From the NCBI GenBank assembly GCA_026225945.1, contig JAMJFZ010001088.1, positions 1 to 64,000 of the forward strand: a DNA stretch of 64,000 bases. The letters run 5' to 3'. The notes below the pieces were generated by a model that saw only the letters and a list, made by a program, of their open reading frames with translations, made no database searches and was not told the origin of the DNA. Both the position numbers and the translations under genes were made by a program. The DNA comes from Cricetomys ansorgei (Eukaryota; Chordata; Mammalia; Rodentia; Nesomyidae). Below are positions 44,670 through 55,283 of this stretch, piece by piece. Numbering within the stretch: the first letter of the stretch is position 1; each line of letters opens with the position of its first letter.

Positions 44670-45015
44670 AACAACAAGGGATCTGGGTGAGAGCGAAGTC
44701 TCAATGGGTAAACTGCCACATAAGCACCAGGACCCAAGTTCAGATCCCCAGGACCCACACAAAGCCGCACGGGGTAGCATACATCTGTAGTCCCCGAGTT
44801 CCTAGAGCAAGATGGGAGACCCTTTGGAAGCTCCCCAGTCAGCTCACCTGGTACACACAGCAGCAAACAGTAAGAGACCCTGCCTCAGACAGGGTAGAAG
44901 CTAAGGATGACAACTGAGGTTGCCCTCTGACCTCCACGTGCGTGCTGTGGCACACATCACAATCACACATGTAAGCATACACATGCACATATACCGAAGC
45001 AATTCTTTTAAAACA
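44670..45015 (+). mobile_element. RSINE1 (B4 family)
   Basis: Order: 'gagcgaagtctcaatgggtaaactgcc', 'gacccaagttcagatccccaggacccacac', 'catctgtagtccccgag', 'gtaagagaccctgcctcagacagggtagaagctaaggatgacaactgaggttgccctctgacctcc', CA-rich tail. Confidence 0.85.
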
Positions 45016-45104
45016 CGGGTATTTATGAACTTAATGTAAACACAGCCATCAGCCATGTGAACATCTAAAAACAGCTGAAGAACTTTACAAAACAGAAATC
45101 TAGG

Positions 45105-45330
45105 GGCTAGAGGGACGGCTCTGGGGTTAAGAGTGGGTAACGCTGTCGTAGAGAAAGTGAGTTGGGTTCCCAGCATTCACATGGGGACAGTTGACAACCA
45201 CCTATAACTCTAGCTGAAGGGATCTGATGCCCTCTTCTGGCCTCCACAAACACCTGCATTCACTTGAACATAGCCACACAGAGACACAGATGTACACATT
45301 ATTACTATAAAGTGAAACGTTTTATTTTTT
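45105..45330 (+). mobile_element. B3 SINE
   Basis: Head 'ggggctagagggacggctctggggttaagag', body 'acaaccacctataactctagctgaagggatctgatgccctcttctggcctcc', CA-rich tail. Confidence 0.88.
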
Positions 45331-45347
45331 TAAGTGTGTATACAACA

Positions 45348-45680
45348 TATTGTGGAAGTTTATTTTTGGTTATGTTTAAAATAGTTGTTTTTGTGCACTG
45401 TCAGAAAAAGGGATGCATAGGCCTTGGTGTTTTGTATTGTCTGTGGGTGTTGGATTTCTGTGGGGGATGTTTAATTGCTTTTGATCTGCACATGGTATCA
45501 GTAGAACACCTAAGGAGTTCTGAATCGATAAAAACACCTGAGACGCTCGGGGTTCCATTGTGAGTATCACTGGCCAGGACTGTGGTTCCCTGTACTGAGG
45601 TCTGGCAGAGTTTGCAGTTATGAATTACACCTCCTTTTCTTCCTTGCTGAGCCACCCCAGCAGCAACATTCAACTATACA
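45348..45680 (+). repeat. Solo LTR of the ERVK-like family, sense
   Basis: The sense copy of the family seen in antisense elsewhere: 'tattgtggaagtttatttttggttatg', 'gggtgttggatttctgtgggggatgtttaattgctt', 'cacctaaggagttctgaatcgataaaaacacctgag', 'ggttccctgtactgaggtctggcagagtttgcag', 'gctgagccaccccagcagcaac'. The 9-mer tacaacata is found on both sides (45341-45349 and 45677-45685). That suggests a target duplication, although the exact TG/CA ends are worn. No internal region adjoins. Confidence 0.75.
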
Positions 45681-45685
45681 ACATA

Positions 45686-46179
45686 GTAAAGGACATAAAA
45701 GTAAATCATAGAAATGTCCATGGCGGGGCAAACGTACAAACTGTAGCAGATTCTTACAGTGGAGCAGAGCATACTGCAAGGCTGAAATGGGCAACTCCTC
45801 CCGTACCATAAACAGCAAAGAAGTCACACTCGGAAGAGGGCGCTCCGCAGGGTTCCACTGCATAACCTGCTAGTACAGGTGCAAGCCAAAGTGGAAAAGA
45901 CATAGATAACAGTTCTCTTGTGGGAGAAGTTGGGCTGTTTTACCAAGGGCCACAGGGGAGCTTTTGCAAGTGAGGTGAATTCAAATGTGAAAGGCATATG
46001 GCTGATGGTTGTGCATATTCAGGAAAGTCAAAGACCTACTTTTCAGTGATCCTTACATGACACATGGGTGCTTCCCAATCTTGTCACACTGTAGAACTGT
46101 CATTCATAAATACTTGTTCTCTATAAAGGAACTGCGTTCAGTTCAGTGCACTATGCGCACAGGGACGTTCAAGCTCAGG
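45686..46179. other. Unassigned sequence
   Basis: No repeat or gene recognised. Confidence 0.4.
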
Positions 46180-46290
46180 ACAGCTTGAATTCACAATGTA
46201 GCACAGTCTGCCTCAAACTCACAATAATCCTCTAGCCCCAGTTACCAAGTGCGGAGATAACAGGTGTGAGTCACCATGCATCCCAGAGTC
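46180..46290 (-). mobile_element. Old B1-type SINE, antisense
   Basis: Reverse order 'ctgcctcaaactcacaataatcctctagccccagttaccaagtgcggagataacaggtgtgagtcaccatgcatcc'. Diverged. Confidence 0.65.
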
Positions 46291-46299
46291 CTGGACTAT

Positions 46300-46656
46300 T
46301 GTTATGGTTTGAATCTAAAAGATTTCCCCACAGGTTCTTATTTTGAATACTGATTCCCTAAATGGAGAACAATTCTGGAAGGTGTGGATCTTCAGGAGGT
46401 GGGTGTGGCTGATGGAAGTAGGTCAATAAGAGCAGGGTTTTGAAGGTTTTACTTGGGCGCTGGTCCTGGCCTCTCACTAGCTCCCCTGATCCACTGTGAT
46501 GTGAACAGCCTCTGACATACACTCCCACTGCCATCACTCAGCTGCTCTGTGCCTCTCCTGACATGATGAGACTGAAACACTCGTCCAAAATAAACCTTCC
46601 TCCACTAAGTTACAAGTACGGCATTTTGTTGCAGTAAGATGAAAGTAACTAATACA
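46300..46656 (+). mobile_element. MT-type MaLR LTR, sense
   Basis: Starts tgttatggtttgaat and ends aagtaactaataca (TG..CA). It has 'aggaggtgggtgtggctgatgg', 'ttttgaaggttttacttgggcgc', and the polyadenylation signal in 'ccaaaataaaccttcctccactaagttac'. It is a solo LTR of about 357 bp without an obvious 5-bp duplication. Confidence 0.8.
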
Positions 46657-47475
46657 GTAATACAGTTACCATGGCCAGTTGGCGCCAGAGACAGGGGTGA
46701 TGGCCACGACTAAACCTGATTTTGTAGTCTCTAGACTAGGAACTGATTTGAAGGAGAAATGTGAACAAATTTGGGGGTGTTTGCTAGAGAACCCCTGGGG
46801 TGCTACTAGCAGAGATTGATGGATGGTTCCGGTGGGCATTAAGATCAAAATACTGGCAGAAGGATGAGCAGTAAAAATAGGCACAGGATTCTATTGCAAA
46901 CAGAACTAAAAGCAATTCTCATTATACTCTAAATAAAAATATGTCCATTTTACCCATGTCCTGAAATTTTGAATAGGGCCAAATTCAAAAGTAATGGACT
47001 AATTAATTTTGCCAAGGAAATGTCAAGACACTATAACATTCAGAATGCAGCATGGTTATTGATAGCTATCTTTAGTCAGGTTTATAGTGAGAATCGGAGC
47101 AAAAGGCACAGCAGATGGATTTGAAAAGCACAGATTGGTCAGAAAAGTATGTGTAGAGCTGCAGACAAAGGATCAGTTGTTGAAGAAGCTAATAGCATTA
47201 CAGAGAAGCTAAGTGTGAACTCCGAGCTACAGTAACAACCAGTCTGACAACATGTATCTGTTGGTACAATAGTGGCATAAATACTATTGGGTAACCAACT
47301 ACTTCCTGGTTGGATTTGAGGTCTGCTTCACAGGGGAGAACTCATGCAATATACTAATATACTGTAAATGTGCCCAAGAATCTATAGCTGGGGAGGTCAC
47401 AACCCTAGAGGACATATTGCTGTTATTTTATTAAATGGACATGATGTAAAACTGCCTTCTAAATATTTATCTTCT
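46657..47475. other. Unassigned sequence
   Basis: No repeat or gene recognised; ordinary AT-rich DNA. Confidence 0.4.
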
Positions 47476-47479
47476 TTTG

Positions 47480-47685
47480 TATTTATTTTTATTTTATTGC
47501 ATAAATGTTTTGCCTACATATATGTATGTGTACAACATGCATGCTTGTGTTTGGAGATGTCAGAAGAGAGTATCAGAACCCCTGGAACTGGAGTTGCAGA
47601 TGTCTATGAGCCACCAAGAGGATGCTGGAAATCAAACTCAGGTCCTCCACAAGAACAAATGCTTGCCATCTCTCCTGCCCCCTAA
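47480..47685 (-). mobile_element. B3 SINE, antisense
   Basis: Reverse order: 'tttattttattgcataaatgttttgcctacatatatg', 'atgtcagaagagagtatcagaacccctggaactggagttgcag', 'gatgctggaaatcaaactcaggtcctccacaagaac', head complement 'gccatctctcctgcccc'. Confidence 0.9.
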
Positions 47686-47754
47686 ATATTTTATACCCAC
47701 AGCTCAGGGAAGCTCAGCCTCATCAAAGAATCAGTGAGCAACAGTTAATACAGA

Positions 47755-48327
47755 GACTCACAACTGATCAAAGTGCATAGAATAAGAGAGCATGGAGTGA
47801 GTTCTTAGACCTAAATGAAACACATATCACACTCCTCCTCCCTAAGAGTCAGGGAACATCATGGAAGAGAGGACCAACAGAGTGTAAGAGCCAGAGGTCG
47901 GGAAGGACTTACGCAAGACAGTGTCTTCCAGACATGACACAGTCAATGCACCCATGACCTCACAGAGCCGTGGTTACCTGCACAAGGTTGAACGCACTTC
48001 TTTATGGAATGGGGGAAGGGCTCCTGAGGTCTGACCTATCCTTGAAGGGCTACTGAAAGTTAATGGTAGCTGGACAAGGGAAAGTCACTGTCTTCCATGG
48101 TGTAGCCACTGACAAGTTGTTCATGTTCTAATAAATAACCTCCCACCCATGCACATGTATGCAGCCCTAATTAAACTCAGTGGAAAGTAGGAAAGTAGGA
48201 AGGGAACTTGTGGGAAAGAAGAAGAGTTTCAGTGGGAGAAGGAAAGAGAGTGATGATAGGGAGTAAGTACTAAAAAATCATCAGATCCATGTGTAAAACT
48301 GTCAAATAATAAAAAAAAAAAAAAAAA
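47755..48327 (+). mobile_element. LINE-1 (Lx-type) 3' end with poly(A)
   Basis: Sense Lx 3'UTR: 'agagtcagggaacatcatggaagagag', 'gtaagagccagaggtcgggaaggac', 'cagtgtcttccagacatgacac', 'gtggttacctgcacaagg', 'ttaatggtagctggacaagggaaagtcactgtcttcc', 'cacccatgcacatgtatgcagcc', 'attaaactcagtgg', and an A17 tail at 48311-48327. A 5'-truncated insertion. Confidence 0.9.
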
Positions 48328-48946
48328 CACAAACCTTTTTAAAAGCCAAGCCTTTTTACTGGAATAATAGGGAAAATGTCTTGAGGGTAATTTGGGAGTT
48401 GGGGAGAGATCACCCACTGTAGGTTCAATAGCAAACCCTTTTTTACAGACTTGAGAAGAGATGTATCCAGCACACCAGCTCACAGGGGCCACCTAGGGAA
48501 GTCCTTTCCTGGGCTTAGCCACTCATGCACTGAGAGGCTGGTGCAGACATGATCCAAGAGGAGCCCATAGCTACTATTCAATCGGACATCTGCACATGGC
48601 GTTAGGTTTGCAGGCATGCAGTATGCAAGAGTTATAGGGTCATGGAGACTTCCACAAACTCTTAAAGAAACGTCTGATGTCTAAGCAATGTGTAGCAGGA
48701 TTGGAGTCCTCGTGTGGAGCTTCAAACTAGGAAATGAATGAAGTGTGAGGGTGAAATGAAATTGAAATGGAGATACCAGGAGGTTGCAAACAGCAGCCAT
48801 AAGAGTTCTCTGTTGAGGAAAGCTTCCTCCACCCCAAAAGAGAGGACATGTATGCCACGAGCAGCAGAGCCACAGGAGTGGGGCTTCCCACGGACCTGGG
48901 ATGATGCCACCAATTGCTCTAAGATGTTAAATATGCACTATAAGAT
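48328..48946. other. Unassigned sequence
   Basis: No repeat or gene recognised. Confidence 0.4.
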
Positions 48947-48959
48947 TTAACCTGTTTGG

Positions 48960-49095
48960 GCCAGGCAGTGGCAGCACAGGCCTTTAATCCCAGCACTCAG
49001 AAGAAGATCTCTGTGAGTTCCAAGCCAGCCTGGTCTCCAGAGTGAGTTCCAGGACAGCCAGAGTTACAACAGAGAAAACAAACGAGAAAAAACAA
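48960..49095 (+). mobile_element. B1 SINE with 13-bp target-site duplications
   Basis: B1 order 'gccaggcagtggcagcacaggcctttaatcccagcactcagaagaagatctctgtgagttccaagccagcctggtctccagagtgagttccaggacagcc', A-rich tail. Flanked by identical ttaacctgtttgg at 48947-48959 and 49096-49108. A short internal deletion is present in the 'gaggcagaggcagg' part. Confidence 0.97.
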
Positions 49096-49108
49096 TTAAC
49101 CTGTTTGG

Positions 49109-49390
49109 TTTGGGTCTTTCTCTGGTCCAGTCTCTTTTTATTATCCTCCTGTTATGCTCATTTGGGATGGAAATGCTTACCATGTGACCTTGTAGCTCAC
49201 AAATACATAATTCTTCTTGCTTTAAAGGCCTCATGGTTAAGAGTTTGTCTTGAGTCTCAGAAGAGTTCTTGAATCTGGAGCATTTGAATAATGTTGGAAT
49301 GGCTAAGTCTGTGGGGACTCTGAAGTTGAACTGAGTGTATTTTTTTTTTTTAAATTATGATAGTCATGAGGCTTTGGGGCCGGGAGAGGA
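49109..49390. other. Unassigned sequence
   Basis: No repeat or gene recognised. Holds a T12 run near 49340. Confidence 0.4.
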
Positions 49391-49919
49391 TGCTATGGCT
49401 TGAATTTGAAATGTCTCTCCTAGGATCTTGATTGGTTGGTTCCTTTGTTTGTTTGTTTTTGAGACAGTCTCTCACTCCATAGCCCTGGTTGACCTGGAAC
49501 TTACTATGTAAACCAGGTTGGCTTTGGACTCACGAAGAGCGCACCTGCCTCTGCCTCCCACATGTTAGGATGAAAGGTGTAAGTCTCCACACTTGGGTAG
49601 GGTCTTGTTTTTTTACACATGGTCCCCAGTTATTGCCATGATCTTGGAAGACCATGGACTCTATGAAGTGGAGTGTAGCCAGTTGCTAGAGCAGGCGTTT
49701 GAAACTCGTAGCAGCCTGTAGCTCCAACCTTATTCTTCATCCTCTGGTTCACAACAATGTGAACAGCTTCAAGCACTTGTTTCTACTGCCATACACCGAG
49801 CTGTTCTGATATGTAATCCCTGCCACAGTGGTCTGGAACCATAACCCCAATAAATGTTTCTTCCATGAAGTGGTTTCGGTCAGGTTTTTAGTCATAAAAA
49901 TGTGGGTATAATGAACACA
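49391..49919 (+). mobile_element. MT-type MaLR LTR, sense, split by an antisense B1
   Basis: Begins tgctatggcttgaatttgaaatgtctctcc (49391). It resumes after the B1 with 'tggtccccagttattgccatg', 'ccatgaagtggtttcgg' preceded by the 'ccataaccccaataaatgtttc' polyadenylation region, and ends near aatgaacaca. Confidence 0.75.
49430..49605 (-). mobile_element. B1 SINE, antisense, in an MT LTR
   Basis: Reverse B1: T-rich start with tttgtttgtttgtttttgagacag, then 'tctctcactccatagccctggttgacctggaacttactatgtaaaccaggttggctttggactcac', 'gcacctgcctctgcctcccacatgttaggatgaaaggtgtaagtctccacacttgg'. The flanks gatcttg/ggtcttg may be the remains of a target duplication. Confidence 0.9.
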
Positions 49920-50735
49920 GCTATCATCCAGACACCTCAGTTCTAGCAAACTCATCTCTGTGGCTCCCAGCCAAGACGGAAATTCCTGGGAGTATGAATG
50001 TGATTGTCCTGATATGGAAATGGTGCTTTCCCCAAATCAGACAGAGACAGGGTAAGTATGCAGACAGAAGAATACTATTCTTTAGTATTCTATTCTATTA
50101 GATTGGGCCTGATTCCAAAGAGTAAGTCCTCACTGGGAGTTGGAGTGGGCACAGCAGAAGTCTTTCTTTCTGTGCAGGATCATTTATCAGTTAAACTAGA
50201 GAGGGAGATGCATGGCCATGGTGATGGTTATGAGAGGCTGATCTACACACACAGGGTACATCTGAGATCAGCACTAAACCCATCTTCCTGTAGGCTCTCC
50301 AGTGGCATTCTGGGAACAATTCAACACCCATGAACCCAGAGGGTACTATGACTTCCTACAGCCACCCAGAGTACAATCTCATTCCTGGACCCTTTCTTCA
50401 AGCGAGCAAAGGCTGTCTCACTCCAGTGAATCACTTGGCCAGCTACGGATCTAATTAGATTTGTTCAGAGCTCAGAGACGTGCTGGCTTCCAAGACCCAA
50501 GGCCATCACCGTCCAGCCTACTCTCCAGCCAAAGAGGCCAGAGCATTATAGCATTTCCAGTACTTTTTCACTCTGTACTTGAATCATTTCCAATAACTCA
50601 TAAAAAAAAAAAAAAAAAAAACTTTGCAAAATGCCTAAGGAAATTCTAAGAAATAGCTATTTTCTGAATAAGACAGCAGGCAGAGGAGGGGACAACAGAA
50701 AAAGAAATAGAAAAACAAAGTTTAAGAGCTTGAGT
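49920..50735. other. Unassigned sequence with an A20 run
   Basis: No repeat body recognised. An A20 run lies at 50602-50621. Confidence 0.4.
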
Positions 50736-50818
50736 TCACAGAGAATTATGCATCATTCCATGCAATGGTGGAGTAAATGTCCCAAGATCACAAAGTAAGA
50801 CAGAAGCAATACAACCGT
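50736..50818 (+). mobile_element. Possible MIR fragment
   Basis: The words 'gagtaaatgtcccaagatcacaaagtaagacagaagcaatac' follow the MIR 3' core weakly. Confidence 0.4.
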
Positions 50819-51460
50819 CCTCTCCTGACTCGGCTACAGCCCTTCCTCTAGGCCCGCTGCCCCTACAGATTCAAGATCTGTCTACAGCCTCTCCCGTAAC
50901 TGTGCCCTGCTCCCTATATTCCCTACTGAAGATGCTATGAAGTCCTGGGGCATGATGTTCCAGCGGAGGCTGGTACCCGCTTTTTACAGGATCAAGAGAG
51001 GCCTCACCTTTCACTTCCCAAACATTTGTGAAGGAGCCAGGCTTCTCGCCCTCTGATTCCTCGAACATTATCCACAAGGGCCTCAACACCATCTTTCTGA
51101 GCTCTGTATGCAGACCAACTGAATGATGGATTTCCTCTCCTCAAAGCCGGGGACCCGATAAGGAAAGCAGCAATCGCCTGGACCACTCACGTTGACAGAA
51201 AAATGGGCCCACGTGTAATTTCCAAGAGCTTTCCCCTTCGAAAGCAAATAGCCTATAAAAGCAAATTTATCTTGCCGACCACAATAATAGATATCGGGCA
51301 TCGGCAGTTCCTCAGAGCGGTGTTATTTTCTTATGACATGGTTCGAGACCCTGTTAGATTGGTGGCGACTCCGTAGCTCTCAGAGTGCAAAGCTCCATCA
51401 CTGCCCTGGCTGCTCCTGTCGGCTTGATAATTGCTTTGTTTAAGTTGTCGTCCCCTCCAC
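50819..51460. other. Unassigned sequence with possible conserved block
   Basis: The segment about 51180-51440 (cacgtgtaatttccaagagc, aagcaaatagcctataaaagcaaatttatc, aataatagatatcggg, gataattgctttgtttaag) is repeat-free with retained CpGs. It is a candidate conserved noncoding element. I cannot test conservation. Confidence 0.3.
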
Positions 51461-51660
51461 AACTGTGATGGGAGAGCTGTATGAGTCCGGCACCCAAAGC
51501 AGAGCAGGTGAGCAGAGGTCAGGTGACCCACCTGTCTTGGCTATCGCTTCATTCCATATCGACTGTGATGGGGGCACAATATGAATCTAGCCTCTGACTC
51601 CAGCAGGTGAGCTGAAGTGAAGAGACCCGCCTATCTTTGTCCATCCCCCTGGGTCTTTCT
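51461..51660 (+). repeat. Diverged 100-bp tandem duplication
   Basis: The word actgtgatggg begins two units 100 bp apart (51462 and 51562). The units share 'tatga.tc', 'cagcaggtgagc'-like and 'gac.c.cct.tctt.g' elements in the same order. Similarity is moderate, so the duplication is old. Confidence 0.7.
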
Positions 51661-52049
51661 GGGCTCTGTGTCCATCCATGTTCTCAGCAGAATTGTCTAA
51701 GGATATGTCTGAACCATGTGATGTCACCACCAGATCCTATCTGGGACCATAAAGAGCCCCATACCCTGGTCACCATCAAAATGTTCAGCTATCTGTCGGG
51801 ACAAGAGACATGTGACCTTCTATCCAGCATTTCCAAACGCTATATTTTACATTTAAAAAATGGACTTGAGGAAAATTCTAAAATTAAAAGATTGATTTGT
51901 ACAGAACCACTATCACCATCTTTGGCCTTGTCCCTTAATTTCAGTGGATTGAAACAAAAACAGAAAACATTTTTAAAAAGAAATATATGTGTAAACTATT
52001 ACTGTAAGTACATTGGTTCTTTGTTAATTTGCCCAAACCTTTTAATATA
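51661..52049. other. Unassigned sequence
   Basis: No repeat recognised. A 137-codon plus-strand frame (51637-52050) has no recognisable domain and is probably chance. Confidence 0.4.
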
Positions 52050-52425
52050 ATATTTTTATGTATTTGAAAATTTTATACATGCATATGATATGCTTTGATC
52101 ATATCCATTCTTCTCAAATCCACCCTAACCTCCACCCAACTTCATGTCTTTTTTGCTTTGTTTTTTTTTTTTTTTTAATAATCGACCAAAGCCAATTTGG
52201 GCTGCCCGTATACTCCCAAGGGTGTAGCCATTCACAGGATAAACGTTGACTTACCTGGGACCACATCCCTAAAGAAAACTGACTTCTCCTCCCCCCAGAA
52301 GCCATCAGTTGTCCGCAGCTCCTTGGCTAGGGATGGGAACCTGTGAGCCCCTCCCTCATCAGTGCTGGAACATTGGCGGCTTGGTCCCGAGTAGGTAATC
52401 ACAGCAAGTGATTGTTAATAGCAAA
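52050..52425 (-). mobile_element. LINE-1 (Lx-type) 3' end, antisense
   Basis: Reverse order: 'gtatttgaaaattttatacatgcatatgatatgctttgatcatatcc', 'tgcccgtatactcccaagggtgtagcc', 'aaagaaaactgacttctcctccccccagaagccatcagttg', 'gctccttggctagggatgggaacctg', 'gtaggtaatcacagc'. A T16 run sits inside at about 52159-52175. Confidence 0.85.
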
Positions 52426-52439
52426 TAGCAACTTATAAA

Positions 52440-53072
52440 ACATGTGCTTAACTTGAGGCTTATGGTTTCAGAGAGTTAGAGTCCATGACCATCATGGTGG
52501 GGAATGTGACAGCAGGCTGGCATAGCACTGGAGTGTAGCAGTACATTGCTGTGGCAGATCACCAAGGATGACAAGGAGGCGTTTTCATATGTAGAAACTC
52601 TGTGAGACCTCAGTAGAGGGAACCACTCTCATGGCAAGCACCATACTCAATTGACAGTGGAACCCTGAGCATCTGAGCTCAGGTGTTCTTATTGATTCAG
52701 AACTCCTCAGGAGCAGATCATAAGCAATCAAACAGCCCCCATGGAAATCCAACACCTGCAGACAATACAAAAATGCCAAGAGCTAGAGAGTCCCTCACCC
52801 ACAGTGTACGAAACAACCATTTTGTACACAGCTAAAAATAAAGTCCCACAACACTGGAGCAATAGCTGAGAACTTACATCTTGAGACACAACCACGGGGC
52901 AGAGAGAAAAACACTGGGAATGGTACTAGTCTTTTGAAACCACGAAGTCTGCCCCCTGGGTCAAGCTTCCTGCAACAAGGCCACACCTCCTAATCCTTCC
53001 CAAACAGTTCTACCAAATGGGAACCAAGTACTAAATCTATGAGCCTATGGGAGCCATTCTCATTCAAACCAC
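52440..53072 (-). mobile_element. MT-type MaLR LTR, antisense, split by a class II LTR
   Basis: Left part 52440-52533 ('tatggtttcagagagttagagtccatgaccatcatgg', 'gcatagcactggag') and right part 52854-53072 ('ctggagcaatagctgagaacttacatc', 'caacaaggccacacctcctaatccttcccaaacagttctacc', 'gagcctatgggagccattctcattcaaaccacca'). The two parts rejoin in register once the inserted LTR and one copy of ctggag are removed. Confidence 0.85.
52534..52853 (-). repeat. ERVK-like solo LTR with 6-bp target duplication
   Basis: A 320-bp solo LTR beginning tgtagcag and ending cacaaca, flanked by identical ctggag at 52528-52533 and 52854-52859. It shares 'gctcaggtgttcttattgattcagaactcctcaggagcagatcataagcaatcaaac' with the copies at 33781 and 36336. 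Six-base duplications are usual for class II ERVs. Confidence 0.93.
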
Positions 53073-53299
53073 CAGAGCCTCCATCCCCTCACACGGCGAC
53101 CACTAGTATGTGGTAAGGAGACTGGAGGGTTGCCCTTAGAAGACTTCTGTTATCACGGCTGTTAGCCGTGCCTTGGATCTTGTAAATAACCACAGTCGGT
53201 GGGAGATGCAGACATCTCCACAGGAGGCTGCTTTCGTCTCATCACAATCCTCATCGTAAGGGTCTATGCTTCCACAAGGAAAGGCAAGCATTTGAACGG
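53073..53299. other. Unassigned sequence
   Basis: No repeat or gene recognised. Confidence 0.4.
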
Positions 53300-53620
53300 A
53301 AGGACCGATGAGATGGTCTAGTCAGTGAAGTGGTTGCCACCAAGTTCTACACGAATTCACATTTAAGAAGCCAGGTATGGAAGCACATACTTGTAATACG
53401 AGCTTTGCGGAAATGGAGACAGGATTATTCCCGGGGCTGGCTGGTCATCCAGCCTGACCTAATGGGTGAGCTCTGGGCCAGTGAGAAACCCAGTCTCAAA
53501 AAAAGAAAAAAAAAAGTGTATCTAGATTGATCTCTGACCTCCACACACACACATACACCTCTATACACATGTATATTCACAGACACAAACATACATATAC
53601 ATTAAAAAAAATAAATTTAA
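53300..53620 (+). mobile_element. RSINE1 (B4 family)
   Basis: Order: 'gaccgatgagatggtctagtcagtgaagtgg', 'ggtatggaagcacatacttgtaatacgagc', 'ggggctggctggtcatcc', 'cagtgagaaacccagtctc', A-rich linker, 'ttgatctctgacctcc', CA-rich tail. Its 3' tail also has a counterpart at 59490-59580, next to another copy of the duplicated unit. Confidence 0.85.
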
Positions 53621-54660
53621 GGAGTAGAATCCCAGTAAACTCATTTAGCATGATTGTAAAATCTGAAGGATTTTGAGTTTAGAGGGTTCTCTCATTTAGG
53701 TTTCACCTGAGCTCCTTTGATTTCAGGGCTTAGCCAAGGACACTTTCATTTTGAGTTTGAGTGCATGCTCAATTTTCCAAATAATTGGTGGTAGGATCCC
53801 CACATACACATACAAAGTCTCACTGATAGAAATTCTCACTATTTTTGAATTCCCAAATAAATCCATCAATAGGCAAATGCACGTGGGATTTGATCAAAGC
53901 TTTGGCTAAGATGACGACATTCTTGTTAGGAATCATGATCCCATCCCTGGAAAGTCTGACGTGTTTGGGAGCCCTTGATGTTGGTGAACCGCCAACACCC
54001 TTCCCTCTGATGCTAGCCCAAGTGCATTGTGTTCAGACTCTACAGCCACTTTCCGTGAGTGGGAGCAGCCAGGTTCCTGCAGCTCAACCTCCTTAGGAAG
54101 ATGTCCTCTGAGAGTCGATGGGAGAGCTGGTAAACATGACGGTGGACCTTTCTTTTCATTCTTTCTGATGTACTCTTATATCTCTGAACATAAGAGATGT
54201 GTGCATGGGGAAGAGAGTGCTGAGACCAAGATGGAAAAAAGGAGCCCAGTGACCATGGATGTCCGTTGTCAGGAAGGGCCCCTGACTGACAAGAGCGTGT
54301 GAAATCACGGGTTGTTTCCTACAGAAGCCCTGTGAAGGGTCTGCGACACTGGGAAGAATGTGCATTGACAGAGACCAGGGGAATGGGAGACAGAGATGTA
54401 TTAGCTGGGTAGTGAATATGCCAACACATCTGCCATCTACCTTCCAGATCAACAGAGGCAGCCCAGAGCTAAGCCAGGCCTGACTTTTGTTTCTCTAGCT
54501 GAAGGAATGAACACAACACATTGACTGCCACATTGGCATGAGACTACTTGTGCTATGGCACCAGGCATGGGATATCACCGGGAGCCCATCCACCCTCATG
54601 TGGAGTCTCACTGGAAAACATATTCCAGATCCCGGATGTCCTGTGACCCAGCCCATTAAA
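53621..54660. repeat. Duplicated unit, copy A (unknown identity)
   Basis: Copy A of a unit found three times in direct orientation. Shared landmarks are 'agctcctttgatttcagggcttagcca', 'ggaatcatgatcccatccctggaaagtctg', 'aagtgcattgtgttcagactctacagcc', 'gatgtgtgcatggggaagagagtgctgagacc', 'ccaacacatctgccatctacc' and 'cctcatgtggagtctcactggaaaaca'. I do not recognise it as a known repeat or gene. No long open frame runs through it. A short minus-strand stretch reads 'MIPNKNVVILAKALIK', and the matching stretch is open in all three copies for about 33 codons. It could be a segmental duplication or an unfamiliar retroelement. Confidence 0.8.
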
Positions 54661-54922
54661 GATAGAGATGACTGTCCCTTATCAAGCATTTATAAGAAAC
54701 ACATAAGACAAGAAGGGAATGAGGAGCTAGCCTTGTAGGGCTTCCAGGCTAAAGAGTGAAGTTGTAGCACGAGCAGTCCTCGCCCCCAGGGGCTAGCAGG
54801 AACTTGGAGTCTCCTTTACTCTTGAAGCTCTGGAAGCTGCTAACTCAGTAAACAGATTGGCAAAATGTCTGCCTGCCTCCTGGTGAATCATACACCTGGG
54901 TCTCTGCAAAGACCATGGATAT
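54661..54922. other. Unassigned sequence
   Basis: No repeat or gene recognised. Confidence 0.4.
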
Positions 54923-55283
54923 TGTGGGGGTTGGCCAGGTACGCCCCTCCCCCTGCCATGCTAATTAAGGCTTCCCCGCTCGAGGGGAGAAGCCACGCCC
55001 TTATGGGGAGAGGTTATTTATCGGGGTGATCCCTTGGAATAAACGAGTTCGGGTCCACCAGATGCCGTCTCCGTCTCATGTTCATTCTCAGCAAGCGGGG
55101 TCAGGCGACACCACGCGGTCCTAGGAACCCACGTCCCAAGCGTCCCCGGTGCTTCCCCACGGCTCTTGGCTTGTGTCTTCTCACCCCTGGCCAGGGCGGG
55201 AACCAAGCGGCTTCCCAGCCAGCTCCTGGCTGGGATAGGGTGGTGGCGGAACGTGCCGGGGAGACCGAAAACGAAAAACAACA
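54923..55283 (+). mobile_element. CpG-rich ERV LTR/leader, probably young
   Basis: Starts tgtgggggttggcc. It has a short U3 with a TATA-like ggttatttatcgggg, then the polyadenylation signal aataaa (55038-55043), then a GT-rich and CpG-rich R/U5-like section. The stretch 55050-55280 holds about 17 CpGs in 230 bp with high GC, unlike the CpG-poor rest of the window. That implies recent arrival or protection from methylation. Termini beyond the start are not fixed, and no coding region or clear primer site was identified. Short frames on both strands are products of the GC-rich sequence. Confidence 0.55.

Noticed and set aside
51637..52050. 137-codon plus frame
   Set aside because: Runs from a tandem duplication into AT-rich DNA next to an L1 tail. 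No domain and no plausible gene structure.
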